The notes: generated by a model from the sequence alone, not told the origin. 64,000 nt of DNA from Echinarachnius parma (GCA_037951105.1 JBAMJV010009470.1:69501-133500); one strand, 5' to 3'; shown: positions 13,701-22,859, numbered from the stretch's first letter. Made by a program: numbers and translations.

Positions 13701-16403
13701 CATTGCCATTGGCTTCATTTACATGCAAATTGCAACTGCAGCTGTGCAATGCCAATGGCAATTGCAATGCCAAAAACATGCAATTGCCAATGCACCATTC
13801 TCACGATTCTCGCTAATCCGCATCGCAACACACCAGAAAATGACAAAATCAGAGTCAAAATGTCTACCCCTTTCATTAACGGACTCACTTAATACAAAGA
13901 TATCAAACTACAGACTTACTCTGCTAAGCTAAAGACACCATCGTATGTGAATTAAAGGAACAATTTCAAGGTTTCGTCTGATCGTCAGAAGTTATGTAAG
14001 GCAATGCTCGAAATTAACTTTTTTTGCTGGTGGCCCGGTCGGGCCAGTAAAATTAGTATTTATCCAAATTTGGTGGCCCGAAACCAAAATCTACTGGCCC
14101 GAAAAAATAAGGAAAAACAAAAGTAAAATGTATACATTAACCATATTCATAGTTTCAGGGTACTGGGCAATACTTTTTATCAAAGAAACATTGGATTCTT
14201 CGTAAACATATTGCAGACAAGTGAGACAACTCACAACACACTGTTCAAACTTCAAACATGATGTTGAATTTACGGGATTCATAACAAATTTGAAAAACAA
14301 AAAATCTAAAAAATTTTTTTTTTTTTTTAGACACCCTGTAATTTTGTTTAGACACCATGTAGTGAATATTCATGAGCAGCATATGAATATTCATGATGCT
14401 CATTAGATTATTAAATTACGCAAAATAACTGAAATAACTAACAACGATTTTTAATATGAATGTTTTTTTTATAACAACTGGTTAGAAAATGAGTACTGCT
14501 GCTCAAGAATGTATGAATATTCATTAGCAGCAGTGTTACTTGCCCAATTAACTTGCAACTTTTTAACTAACCAATATTTTGTATGTGAGAAAAGGGTATA
14601 AGTTGCTGAATGCTCCGTTTAAAATCAAGCTCTTGTCATGTCCATACATGACTACAGGGTATTTTTTTTTTTTTTTTTTTTTTTTGTTGCTTGCCCGATC
14701 GGGCCACCAAACATTGAAATATGCGCTTTTTACTGGCCCGACAGCAATTTTTGGTGGCCCCGGGCCATCGGGCCTATGCTAATTTTGAGGGTTGTGTAAG
14801 GTAAATGGTTCTACCAGAACCATTTACATTGTAGATGTGGGTCAACACACAATGTCATACTATTAATTGTACGTAACTCTACAGAACGCTAGCGCGGAGC
14901 GCTAGCGTTCTACGTCCAGCTCATACCGTACCGAAATTGCACATTTTGTGTGCAGGCTAATTGACCTTAAAATTATACATATGATACGGTACTTACCCCC
15001 GAAGTCTTATCCAATATGTGATCCAACTGTCCGGTGCATTAAAATTATGATTTTTCCCTCCATTCCGCATAAAAACAGTGATTTAACCGCCTCCTCGACT
15101 TTTCTCCGTGCCCCAGCGACTCCGAACAGATTTGAACGACAGATGATCGTGATGGCCGCCGCGATGCGAACGGCGCTTGCGATACACATGTGCGCGCAGC
15201 ATAGCATATTCATGTGTATCGCATGGCGCCGTTCGCATTGGCGGCCATCGCGATCATCTGTCGTTCAAATCTGTTCGGAGTCGCGCTGGGGCACGGAGAA
15301 AAGTCGAGGAGGCGGATAAATTACTGTTTTTATGCGGAATGGAGGGAAAAATCATAATTTTAATGCACCGGACAGTTGGATCACATATTGGATAAGACAT
15401 CGGGGGTAAGTACCGTATCAATGTATAATTTTAAGGTCAATTAGCCTGCACACAAAATGTGCAATTTCGGTACGGTATGAGCTGCAGGGAATAATTTTCC
15501 CGGTATCGCATCGCAATTTGCGATGTATTTTTAGCCATTTGCGACACATATTTTTTTATGAATCGCACTTGTGCGCTGCAATGCAAGATACATGTTTCAC
15601 ACAGCTGTGTAAGCATACATGTTTCACACACTAGCCAGCCCTGTGTATGCAAACTACGCAGACATGCAGTCTAGACATGCAGTTAATTATGCAGTCTAGA
15701 CATGCTGCTCTTCCAAGCTACACTGGCTAGGCACACACAGCCGGCCAGCTAGCCCAGTGCAGTGAGTGTGTATCGTACCTATATATAACTCTATGGTGTG
15801 TATGCAATGTACTGCACTGCACTGCACTGGGCTGCTGTATCGCACGCTATACACAGTTTTCCACACAGCACAGTACACTTTCCTTACCTTAGGATAATTT
15901 CATTTGGTCATTGTGTGTGGTGTTAATGTGCATTATGATTGCCTGAAAAAAAATTGCTATACAAGTTTATCCAATTGCTATACAAAAATTATTTTGTATA
16001 GCAGATTTGCTATGCAATTTTTGGGCTGGAAATTATTCCCTGAGCTGGACGTAGAACGCTAGCGCTCCGCGCTAGCGTTCTGTAGAGTTAAATTGTACGG
16101 TTCATTACTGACAATCCAATTGGTTTACAATATCAATAAAGGCAATGCCATGCAAATATAGGCCAAATATATGGGCATTGCCATTGGGCTGGCTTCATTT
16201 ACATGCAAGTTGCTACTACAATTGCAACGCCAAAAACATGCAATTGCCAATGCACCATTCTCGCTAATCCGCATCGCAACACACCAGAAAATGACAAAAT
16301 CAGATTAGTCAAAATGTCTCCTTTAATTCACTACCCCTTTCATTAACGGACTCACTTAATACAAAGATATCAAACTACACACTTACTCTGCTAAGGACAC
16401 CAT
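1566..16403 (-). CDS. SNW1: SNW1/SKIP, SNW domain-containing protein 1 (15 coding exons)
   Basis: SNW1 (SKIP; Bx42 in fly, Prp45 in yeast) is a nuclear spliceosome component and transcription co-regulator. I assembled 15 exons whose phases all close, giving 542 residues against 536 in human. Visible hallmarks in order: PPYGHRKGW, DFGDGGAFPEIHVAQYPLDM, DDPELQRPDEEAIEE, YTPSQQGVAFNSGAKQR, PRGPPSPPAPVMHSP, the signature SNWKN (residues about 249-253), GYTIPLDKRLAADGRG, a charged helical stretch rich in Glu/Lys/Arg, FAGGEDE, YRPS, and a Ser/Arg/Lys-rich tail. The start is the ATG at 16403, which opens a 17-base coding exon (residues MVSLA) with donor GTAAGT. The exon 1 choice rests on phase and on a plausible N-terminus. 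A broken second exon 1 lies in intron 1. Introns carry many MITEs. Identity is very secure; exon 1 is less so. Confidence 0.95.
2364..2527 (-). CDS. SNW1: SNW1 exon 14
   Basis: It encodes GLSSGFAGGEDESYNVYSEP followed by a YRPSRNADKDVYGDELENLI segment, diagnostic of the SNW1 C-terminal half. Starts in phase 0 after an AACAG acceptor; ends at a GTAAGT donor. Confidence 0.95.
2641..2815. repeat. Probable MITE remnant related to the 8790-9632 host element
   Basis: It shares stretches such as CATAAA, CCACACTAGC and ATTTTAGATGAT in the same order with the arms of the element at 8790-9632. The boundaries are approximate. Confidence 0.4.
3085..3135. repeat. (GAAT)n microsatellite
   Basis: Imperfect GAAT tandem repeats next to the donor end of SNW1 exon 13, with a small interruption (GTACGACCGAAC). 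Confidence 0.8.
3156..3279 (-). CDS. SNW1: SNW1 exon 13
   Basis: It encodes a charged segment with RDVSEKIALGLPNA and DAQFDQRLFNQSK, matching the family's conserved region before FAGGEDE. Donor is AAAG|GTGTGA and acceptor TGTGCAG. Confidence 0.94.
3290..3480 (-). repeat. LINE 3'-end-derived SINE-like repeat with (ATT)n tail
   Basis: Read on the minus strand it contains an AAAGCCAAGGTAATAATG block, then CTATAGAAAAATGGCC, then an ATT-type tail. Related blocks occur at 49505-49660 (minus) and about 61840-62000 (plus). The layout resembles 3' ends of L2/CR1-type LINEs; that class assignment is an inference. Confidence 0.5.
3975..4071 (-). CDS. SNW1: SNW1 exon 12
   Basis: It encodes a very charged segment (DTRERDKIRDDRHRDRQRER) followed by ARAAPDKR, aligning with the helical charged region of SNW1. 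Phase is 2 in and 2 out; donor is AAGAG|GTGAGA. Confidence 0.93.
4556..4691 (-). CDS. SNW1: SNW1 exon 11
   Basis: It encodes ARESVEMRAVMERKVAQREK, then KHEEQLRAIAAKAREDRAGI, a coiled-coil-like segment conserved in the family. Donor is CATGG|GTAAGG and acceptor GCATAG. Confidence 0.94.
5126..5242 (-). CDS. SNW1: SNW1 exon 10
   Basis: It encodes GYTIPLDKRLAADGRG and INENFAKLAEALYIADRK, part of the core SNW domain. 117 bases, phase 0 at both ends. Confidence 0.95.
5782..5847 (-). CDS. SNW1: SNW1 exon 9 (SNWKN signature)
   Basis: It encodes VTVKEQQEWKIPPCISNWKN, carrying the family's name-giving S-N-W-K-N motif. 66 bases, phase 0 at both ends, donor GTGAGA. Confidence 0.96.
6251..6320 (-). CDS. 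SNW1: SNW1 exon 8
   Basis: It encodes TNKKIPRGPPSPPAPVMHSP, an almost invariant proline-rich segment of SNW1. Donor is AAG|GTATGT and acceptor CCTAG. Confidence 0.95.
6507..6785. repeat. Local tandem duplication in SNW1 intron 7
   Basis: A unit of about 150 bases starting GACTGTGTTTGAAAAGCTCC occurs twice in direct orientation (about 6507-6640 and 6652-6785), with matching TCTTATAGCTATT blocks. The copies have diverged by substitutions and small gaps. Confidence 0.8.
7059..8341. mobile_element. TTAA-flanked MITE, family A (copy 2), split by an insertion
   Basis: The left part (7059 to about 7335) and right part (about 8200-8341) join up to match the other family A copies. TTAA stands at both borders. 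Between them lies about 860 bases of foreign sequence, annotated separately. Confidence 0.8.
7336..8199. mobile_element. Insertion inside family A MITE, flanked by TA-repeat tracts
   Basis: It breaks the family A consensus between GCAGACCCAT and CACATGTTGTAG. Ends show related TGCTGTTA motifs (GCTGTTAGG left, ATAACAGC right) next to TATATATA tracts. It carries no convincing ORF. Class is unknown and borders are uncertain within about 10 bases because of the TA tracts. Confidence 0.55.
8362..8466 (-). CDS. SNW1: SNW1 exon 7
   Basis: It encodes YTPSQQGVAFNSGAKQR, then VIRMVEAQKDPMEPPRFK, the start of the SNW core. Donor is TTCAA|GTAAGC and acceptor ATACAG. Confidence 0.95.
8878..9263. mobile_element. 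TTAA-flanked MITE, family B (complete copy)
   Basis: It begins TTAAAGGGATCTAGTAAC and ends GTTACTAAGTCCCTTTAA, i.e. inverted ends with TTAA on both sides. Other copies lie at 27657-27945 and, in part, from 43887 and about 40986. Confidence 0.8.
9264..9480. mobile_element. GC-rich MITE with GACTCGACCCGATCC ends
   Basis: The left end GCAGACAGAGCCGACTCGAC and right end GTCGAGTCGGCTCGTCTGC are inverted copies. An inverted copy of the whole element sits in the phosphatase gene at 61573-61782. It starts directly at the border of the family B element. Confidence 0.8.
9664..9770 (-). CDS. SNW1: SNW1 exon 6
   Basis: It encodes TAEKTRAALEKIVNSKISAA and ends PAQYIR, matching the segment before YTPSQQGV. 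Donor is ATCAG|GTAATA and acceptor TTCAG. Confidence 0.94.
10233..10328 (-). CDS. SNW1: SNW1 exon 5
   Basis: It encodes VVHSRPEDLLPREMGDDDDP and ELQRPDEEAIEE. 96 bases, phase 0, donor GAAGAG|GTAAGA. Confidence 0.94.
10965..11129 (-). CDS. SNW1: SNW1 exon 4
   Basis: It encodes DFGDGGAFPEIHVAQYPLDM, then a SEGRVRYDAIAKIGHGKDK segment, one of the most conserved parts of SNW1. 165 bases, phase 0 at both ends. Confidence 0.96.
11766..11843 (-). CDS. SNW1: SNW1 exon 3
   Basis: It encodes LRVVSVSRNAVPPYGHRKGW and VPRSLA, matching the conserved PPYG-RK-W motif. 78 bases; donor GCT|GTGAGT and acceptor TTCTAG. Confidence 0.93.
12648..12708 (-). CDS. SNW1: SNW1 exon 2
   Basis: It encodes ILPRPKQWVQDDEVDQRANE, corresponding to the variable N-terminal region of SNW1 (LP-P near the start is typical). 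61 bases: one base completes the Asp codon begun in exon 1. Donor is GAA|GTGAGT. Confidence 0.85.
13690..13987 (-). pseudogene. Inner, broken duplicate of SNW1 exon 1 and its flank
   Basis: This ~298-base segment is a direct copy of 16165-16449. It includes a copy of the start exon on the minus strand (ATG at 13941, donor GTAAGT after 13920). A 5-base difference makes the reading ATG GTG TCT TTA GCT TAG, a stop at codon 6, and shifts the frame against exon 2. It now lies inside intron 1 of the readable gene. Confidence 0.85.
14002..14794. mobile_element. Non-autonomous element with GGCCCG-rich subterminal repeats (copy 1)
   Basis: Inverted ends CAATGCTCGAAATTAAC and GCTAATTTTGAGGGTTG enclose 793 bases, flanked by the exact 7-base duplication TGTAAGG (13995-14001 and 14795-14801). 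Subterminal GGTGGCCCG and ACTGGCCCG blocks repeat near both ends. An inverted copy with its own 7-base duplication lies at 38843-39694. A DNA transposon derivative; no transposase is visible. Confidence 0.88.
14876..16088. mobile_element. Large palindromic MITE with TA target duplication, split by a nested MITE
   Basis: Ends ACTCTACAGAACGCTAGCG and CGCTAGCGTTCTGTAGAGT are inverted, with TA on both outer sides. Each end includes a hairpin GAACGCTAGCGC-gga-GCGCTAGCGTTC. The left half (14876 to about 15189) is nearly the reverse complement of about 15210-15484 plus 16048-16088. A second element (15485-16042) interrupts the right arm. The mirror-image ORFs here are by-products of the palindrome. 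Confidence 0.9.
15485..16042. mobile_element. Nested MITE with 5-base target duplication AGCTG
   Basis: It begins CAGGGAATAATTTTCC and ends GGAAATTATTCCCTG, and is flanked by AGCTG on both sides (15480-15484, 16043-16047). Removing it with one AGCTG restores the sequence expected from the opposite arm of the host palindrome, which proves the insertion order. Confidence 0.92.
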
Positions 16404-16449
16404 CGTATGCGAATTAAAGGAACAATTTCAAGGTTTCGTCTGATCGTCA
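16165..16449. repeat. Outer copy of the SNW1 exon 1 duplication
   Basis: Direct repeat of 13690-13987, containing the readable exon 1. The two copies differ by substitutions and several small insertions or deletions, so the duplication is not very recent. About 2.2 kb separates them and all of it is transposon or flanking sequence. Confidence 0.85.
16387..16403 (-). CDS. SNW1: SNW1 exon 1 (start ATG at 16401-16403)
   Basis: It reads ATG GTG TCC TTA GCA GA before a GTAAGT donor, giving MVSLA plus two bases of an Asp codon completed in exon 2. The resulting start resembles the short hydrophobic N-terminus plus L-P motif of SNW1 proteins. This is inferred from phase and splice signal; a transcript would confirm it. 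Confidence 0.7.
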
Positions 16450-17020
16450 TACATTCGTGTCCATTATTATTACTGCATGCGCGCAATGCATTGCGAATGC
16501 AATGTTGTACTAATTTTGTGTGCAAAAGCACAATAACTTTAAATTATCAGAAGAGGGCGCACGTGCATAATCGCGGGGAGCGAGGATCAGAGGCCCGATA
16601 GCTAGAGAGCACAATAATGATAATTACTGTAGTAAACATTTTAAAAAGTGTATTATTATTATTATTTATTCGGCATTTCAAAATAAAGTACAATGTATGA
16701 TACAAAATGAATAGTGAATTTACAAAACGATCAGAAAACATAAAAGCATAAAAGCACCCCTGGTGAATCTCCCCAAGCTACCTGACAGGAAAAAAGAAAT
16801 CTTGAATTTCTGTGACCCATGGGCCACCATTTTGTGTCACTGTGGTCAGCAATGTTTGTAGTTGTTTTGTCGTTTTTTTTTTTTATTGAATGGAATCTAA
16901 AAGTTATATGTACCGGTACCATCATCTTCGAAAGTAGGTGTCATACATCATCCCCCACACTTCCCGTTGTATACCATCAATGATTGAATGCGACCAAAAT
17001 AAAATCCATATTTCCTAACA
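16404..17020. other. SNW1 upstream region with LINE 3' remnant
   Basis: The first part should hold the SNW1 5' UTR and promoter, but no clear core promoter motif stands out. About 16645-16790 on the minus strand looks like the 3' end of a LINE (TTTGTAAATTC, then AATAAATAATAATAATAATA). No coding exon was recognised. Confidence 0.4.
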
Positions 17021-17232
17021 GTGGCAGATCTACGCGGGGGGGGGGGGGGGGGGGGGGGGTTAAGGGGTTTAAAGGAACCGGTTTAACCCCCCCCCCTTGG
17101 AAAATGTGATGTGCATAGAAAAACGCCATCATTGTGTCCAGACCCACACAGTATCCGCATCGTCATTGGGTCAACCCCCCCCCCCCCCTACCCCCCCCCC
17201 CCCCTTAGCAAAAAGCTATAGATCCGCCCCTG
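17021..17232. mobile_element. MITE with CAGTGGCAGATCTA-type ends and poly-G/poly-C arms
   Basis: The left end CAGTGGCAGATCTACG and right end TATAGATCCGCCCCTG are imperfect inverted repeats. A 24-base G run (17036-17059) and long C runs (about 17176-17204) lie just inside. hAT-like ends are possible, but I see no clean 8-base duplication. Confidence 0.6.
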
Positions 17233-17626
17233 TGTAAATACTAATAGTGGTGAATTCTTTTCTTGAGCCAGATAATTTATGAGCGGCGATTTACGTTAAA
17301 AAAATATAACACTCGTTTAATAAAAATGCGTTTCATATATAATTTTGCACGGAGTGGATTAATCAAAATTAGATGCCGCAACCAAAGTAGGCCTATATAA
17401 TATGGGGTTATTTGAACTTAGTTCCAAAATATACCCTTAGATATCGATGCGGCATGGCGATTCGCTTTTTACATTCGTTCAACCAAGGAGGTAGTACCTC
17501 CTTGGTTCAACTATACTCATGGGCTGGAAGTTATCCCAATTATAGTCAAAGGTTGACTTATATATACGTGTATACGGGATAAACCTTGGGAACTACTTCA
17601 AGAACTAACAACCTCTGCAAGGCAAT

Positions 17627-18331
17627 GGGCCGTATGCATAAAGACAAGCAATTGCTTATAAGCAATTGCTTTAAGCACAAGCAAGAGCTTGTCAAGCAAA
17701 AGATCAAGTTCAAGCAATTGCTTGAATTCATATGCACAGGCTTTTGCTTGTGCTCAAACCTTTTGCTTGCACTTCCAAGCATTTGCTTACGTGTTGGACA
17801 AAGGATCGTTACGGTTGTGCGAACATCGCACTGCAGGACAACAATGCTTCGTGCCCGACCTGGCGGTAGTATTTTTTTCTTACACAAATAGCGAAGAAAC
17901 AGCACAGAGCATCAGGGGGGTTTCTGTGCAGATCGATGGACAAAAATTGCCGTAAATAGTCTAAAATAACAGGAATTTGATTAAATATGAAATCACAATA
18001 TAATCTCTGAAATAAGGAGCTTGTAATCATCCTGAAACGGTATGAAAATTTGATCCTTAAACGCGAATGTCCTGAGTAAGCAAGAGCTCAATCTGGTCCG
18101 GAGGTGCTTGAAAAAACGCAAGCAATTGCTTATCAAGACAAGTAAAAGGTTCGTTTTATGCATACGGTTTTAAGCAATTGCTTGTTTGGTAAGCATTTGC
18201 TTACGAGCCGTAAGCAATTGCTTGTGCTTGTAAGCAAAAGCTTTTGCTTACAAGCAATTGCTTGTTTGTGTGCATACCGATTCAAGCAAAAGGCTAGCAC
18301 AAGCAATTGCTTGTTTTTATGCATACGGCCC
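17627..18331. mobile_element. MITE with GGGCCGTATGCATAAA ends and AAGCAATTGCTT palindromes
   Basis: Inverted ends GGGCCGTATGCATAAA and TTTATGCATACGGCCC enclose 705 bases with AAT on both sides as a 3-base duplication. The palindrome AAGCAATTGCTT or close variants recurs many times in both flanks. A 3-base duplication with GGG-CCC ends would fit PIF/Harbinger-type elements; that is inference only. Confidence 0.8.
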
Positions 18332-19211
18332 AATGAATGATGCTGATTACAAATCTGTAATGTTTTTATTGATTAGGTTTATTTTTGGTCTATTTATGCC
18401 TGATATCAAACGTCTTCAAGACTGTTAGATTGTCTCCGTGGATGTACAACGATCATGATCGATTGATGAAAGAACTGTTACGGATGGACGCGACAAGTAA
18501 GAAATTAAAGATATATTGTTTCCTATAATATAGTCAAGAAGCGAATTCAACGTATATCAGAAGTAAAATCGACGAGTAACTAATTATTTCAAACAGAGGG
18601 AAACGGACCTGAAATAATATAAATGAAGACAAAAAATAGGGTTTCCCCGCCCGGATTCGAACCCGAGACATTCTTGAATTGATACATAACAATGGGATTA
18701 TCTTCAGCCAGTCTAATTCTCACAGGCATTGCATTAATTGAGAAACTAAATTATATGTTTGCATAGTGACACGAATTACCTCCAGTTTCGCGGGAATATT
18801 GAAATATTTCAAAACTTTCCCAGCCATTTTTATTTAATTTTATTTATTTATTTATTATTGTTTGTATTTATTTCTTCTTCTTTTTTTTTTGTGGGGGGGG
18901 GGGGGGGGGGTGGGGGCACGATCATACCAATTGAGATTTAATACGAGAATGCGATAGATGCAAACAATCATGAATGTTGTATTTGCAGGCACCTTCGAGT
19001 TCAGTAATTTAAAAACATTCCATTAGCCACACAGATACAATGTACATCGAGTCGGCGACATCTTCAAGTTAATATGATCATCGAGAACTCCGATCACTTT
19101 GTTGAGGATATACTCGGGCTCATTTTCTTTCCTTTTCTGGATCCATGTATAAAAATAAATCTAACCTTTTTTAACCATGTTAAAATAATAATAACCTCGG
19201 GGTATTAAACA
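18332..19211. other. Intergenic sequence with a degenerate tRNA-like box B
   Basis: The minus strand at about 18650-18672 reads GGGTTCGAATCCGGGCGGGG, an RNA polymerase III box B, with a weak box A-like TGGCTGAAG about 45 bases before it. A full cloverleaf could not be drawn, so this is at most a tRNA-derived SINE remnant. A G-rich run lies near 18894-18911. Confidence 0.3.
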
Positions 19212-19452
19212 CAGCAAAAAAAAATTAAACAACTTTTTAAACAGCCCAAAACGCTGTTTAAGCCGGTCCCTCTAACAACATTGTTTAAAATTTTGAACAA
19301 CCAAGCCAGTCCCTCTAACAACATTGTTTAAATTTTTGAACAACCAAGATAGGCTATCTTGGTTGTTCAAAATTTTAAACAATGTTGTTAGAGGGACCGG
19401 CTTAAACAGCGTTTTTGGCTGTTTAAAAAGTTGTTTAATTTTTTTTTTTGCT
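19212..19452. mobile_element. Inverted-repeat MITE of about 240 bases
   Basis: Arms contain AACAACTTTTTAAACAGCC, AACGCTGTTTAAGCCGGTCC and ACAACATTGTTTAAAATTTT, reverse-complemented around a centre CCAAGATAGGCTATCTTGG. The left arm carries an extra internal repeat of its CCAGTCCCTCTAACAACATT segment. Confidence 0.85.
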
Positions 19453-19459
19453 ATAGGCT

Positions 19460-19630
19460 AAGCTCTGGAACTCCCTCCCTCTTGAAGGTTTCAAAGCAGG
19501 CCTAAAAACATTTCTTTTCAAGCAATATGTGCAGTAAATTGAGTTTTTGGAGGAGCAGGCGCCTTTGAATGTTTGAACAGATAAAATGGCGCCATACAAG
19601 TGCTGTGGATCATCATCATCATCAAGCTGG
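19460..19630 (+). mobile_element. 3' fragment of a LINE (reverse transcriptase ORF C-terminus)
   Basis: Codons from 19460 to the stop at 19535 read KLWNSLPLEGFKAGLKTFLF plus KQYVQ, the characteristic end of CR1/L2/Jockey-type ORF2 proteins. The following 3' UTR ends in an ATC microsatellite. The rest of the element is missing; the MITE at 19212-19452 abuts its truncated 5' edge. Confidence 0.65.
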
Positions 19631-20539
19631 TATATTACATCACATATCTAATACAAAATTGATGTTCCCACACCTGCACCGTATGTTTATTTTGTCGAAT
19701 TGGAGATTCAACGGTATATAGGCTATCTAATAAGGAAGCGGGGTCTGCATGCAGTTACTATAATTATATGGACTAATAACATGTTCGCAGCGACCGTTTA
19801 TTATTCCGAGCTCTAAAAACTAATATAACTAGAAGGCCGACAAAGTCAGCATACCCACGCCTCCCATTAGCCCTGTTCTACCCCTTCGTCGGCCTCAACC
19901 CTGTTTTGCTTACCGATGCATCCTAAAAACATAGTGATCAACCGTTGAACAGAACGAGTGTATGAACTGTATGTTTATCTTACGTTGCTGAGAGTTGATG
20001 CACAGACGTACGTTGTATCGCATACAGCAGGCTAACCAGCGCGTTTTAGGCACGATTTGGTGAAAATGCCTAGGCCAGGGTGTAGGCCGCTTGCTTGCGG
20101 CGCGGCAGCCCCATGGCGAGGCAGTGTACAAAATTATTGACAATGAGACTGCACACTGTTTTACTTTTGTATAATCAATCCATTTTCCCCTATTTTCCTG
20201 ATTCTAACCAGTCTAGATGTATTCAATATGTAAAAATGAACATCTGTTCATCTTCACATTAGTGTCGGGTCAATAATAATTATTAAATAAATAAATGTAT
20301 TTTTCGGAAACTTACCAATTTCTTGGCGCTTCAAAGTTCAGATCAGCGTGTTGCAATTCAATTCCGTTCCGTATTAATTAACCCGGAATCGAAAGTACCG
20401 TACCATAACATATGGTACCGTGCGCGCGATCGCGATGCACACCTGGACTAAACTTGTTAGTTGCTGCTCGATTGGATTCAGCGAGGTTACCGTACCGCGC
20501 CTATATAACGTGCAGATATTATTTAGGCACACACGTGCA
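19631..20539. other. Intergenic sequence, nothing recognised
   Basis: No conserved coding segment, RNA gene or full repeat could be recognised. Short ORFs lack homology-like features. Confidence 0.5.
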
Positions 20540-20795
20540 TTAAATACATACTCAAACTTCAAGGTTCCACAGAATTTGCAGGGGTCAACCAATCATCACC
20601 AAAATCTAATCGATTCTTCCATGTCACTATCCAAACATTCCCTGAAAATTTGGTGCAAATCCGTTCACCCGTTCTCTAGTTATCTTGTACACAAACAAAC
20701 AAAAAAAAAAAAAAAAAAAAAACAAAACAGACAAACAAACAAACATACGGAACCCTTTACATAACCCCCTGCCGATTTCATCGGCGTGGGTAATT
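20540..20795 (+). mobile_element. Probable RTE-type LINE 3' end or derived SINE
   Basis: It shows the order GGTGCAAATCCGTTCACCCG, an A-rich CAAACAAAC tract with an A20-like run, then GAACCCTTTACATAACCCCC and CCGATTTCATCGGCG near the end. This layout is typical of RTE-like 3' UTRs in marine animals, recalled from general knowledge. Confidence 0.5.
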
Positions 20796-21959
20796 ATACA
20801 CTAAAACGTATTTTCAAGTTCTCTTCTCAGACATGCACGGCCCCTAATTCTTTCATCTTAGAACAAAATCTCGCAACGTTTTAATTGTGGCTTGCAAAAG
20901 GTGGACACTTATCTTTAAGAGTTACAAACTTATTAATTTAATTTATTTGTTAGTCATTATTTTAAGGGCTCCACAATAATGTATAGTGGATCACAGTGTT
21001 TGTTTCCGATATGTATTCCATTATTTTGGAAATGATTGAAAATGCTATTTTGAATTAAACGAAAGTCAATTTGAAAAATTGAAAATTGAGATGAATCCGG
21101 TTGTTGGTATACCCATGTCACTAGATTTGGAACTAATGACATTTTTATTGCCTGACATAAAAGCTTGCATATAATTGTCTACAGAAATACAATTATAATT
21201 GTTTCATGTATGAGAGCTTTCAAACTTGGAATATCTTAAAGATATTAAGTCCATATTAATTTCCATTTCACTTCTTATTCTATAATGTAATACATTTTAA
21301 ATGTATTTTTAAGCCTTGTGTAAGCTACACCGGTATATTCATATGTTTTCTTCATGTTAGTTTATTTTCCTTGTGATTTATATGAAAATACAAAACCAAT
21401 ATCAAATAAGTTTCGATGTATATATTATTTTCATTTATTTGTTAATTACTTTCCCACTGGAGGCCTGCGGACCCTATATATGGAAGACATGCAGTAACCG
21501 GGGACATCTATATAGACTATAACTTGACTGTTTACTTGTTATCCTTGCTTTCTAACGGTAATATAATGATCAATCAATCAACAATTCAGTGACGATAATA
21601 ATTATGCAGTTGAAGACAGTTAGCCTATATACAGCTAGTATATATCGCCGGCTTTGCGAAAACACTGTTTTGGAAACATGACTTGCATGTGGTGCTGAAT
21701 AACAAAGAGGGCGAGCTGACGGAGCCACAGTGTAAAATATACTGGGACTCTTGCCATCATGGTGCAGAGCATCGATATACAAGTGTAGATCGGTGGTGCA
21801 CAGCCGTGATATGATAAGGCAAGTACAAAGGTACATCACGTGGTCCAGTGACCTTGGATGAACCATCTTGGATTGACTTGCCAGTTCGGTCATAAAAACT
21901 CAAATATTTAGTGGGAAAATAAGTACTTTCAGGTGTGCTTTATAACTCATACACAAATA

Positions 21960-22110
21960 CACAGCAATATTTGTTGGGTGGGCGCTATATAGCGCCAATC
22001 TTGTTTCCAATATGTATATCTCTATTTTGTATAAATTGTAATAATTCATTTGTAATGTTTTGTTGGAAGCAAGAATAAAATTGAATTGAATTTAAAATTG
22101 AATAGCAACG
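21960..22110 (+). mobile_element. LINE 3' terminal fragment
   Basis: It contains the palindrome GGGCGCTATATAGCGCC followed by TTTGTAAT-type AT-rich sequence and ends AATAAAATTGAATTGAATTT, as LINE 3' tails commonly do. No coding part remains. Confidence 0.45.
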
Positions 22111-22859
22111 AACCTGATAAGTGATATAAACTACATTATTTGTATTGGTTTGCATTAATTGCAAACAAAAATACCAGTTGATCACAACTAGCGTTGCCAT
22201 GGCGACATGACCGAGGTACTCTGTGAAATTGTATTGAACATATATAAACGGATATTATTTTCTCACAGTACACAAGTCTTCTCAGAGTTCTAGGCACAGG
22301 TCGCTAATTTTAGGATAAATTCGCTAGTATTCGCATGATTGTATTGTATACATGTATATTTTCTTCAATGGGGCCGCATAAGAAAAGAAAAATATTCATT
22401 GTTATCCGAATCACTTATCCCCGACCTATATCTATATCCCAAACTTCCCTTTACTTTGCTGTGGGCCCGATGGTATAGTTGAAACGGGGTTGAAACCCCA
22501 CTTGGAACTGATTTCATGTGGTCGACTCTAATCGTTTTTTGTTTTTGTTTTCTGTACTTTAAAGTTATAGTTATAATTTATAAATATATCAATTATGATT
22601 CATTGGCGCTCAATTATCTTTAATATCATATTTTTTAAGTCACGGAAATATTCAATGTACTTGTAATTTTTAGCACGACGCTCAGCTTTGCCGCGTATAA
22701 TTTGTTTGCACATTATTATAGTGCATTGAAATGAAGATAACAATTCAGGAATGTCTCGTTGAATAATATAACATACCGTAGTTATAGGCAAATATATACT
22801 AGTAATACAATATTTACAAAGTAATTATTATTACCAATACCGTGATAATTACAAAATAT

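Noticed and set aside
14948-15395. Overlapping ORFs of 60-123 codons on both strands around 15.0-15.4 kb
   Set aside because: They are mirror images produced by the large palindromic MITE and have no conserved protein features.
18640-18720. Possible tRNA gene on the minus strand (box B GGTTCGAATCC)
   Set aside because: No acceptor stem, D-arm or anticodon arm could be paired; at most a tRNA-derived SINE remnant.
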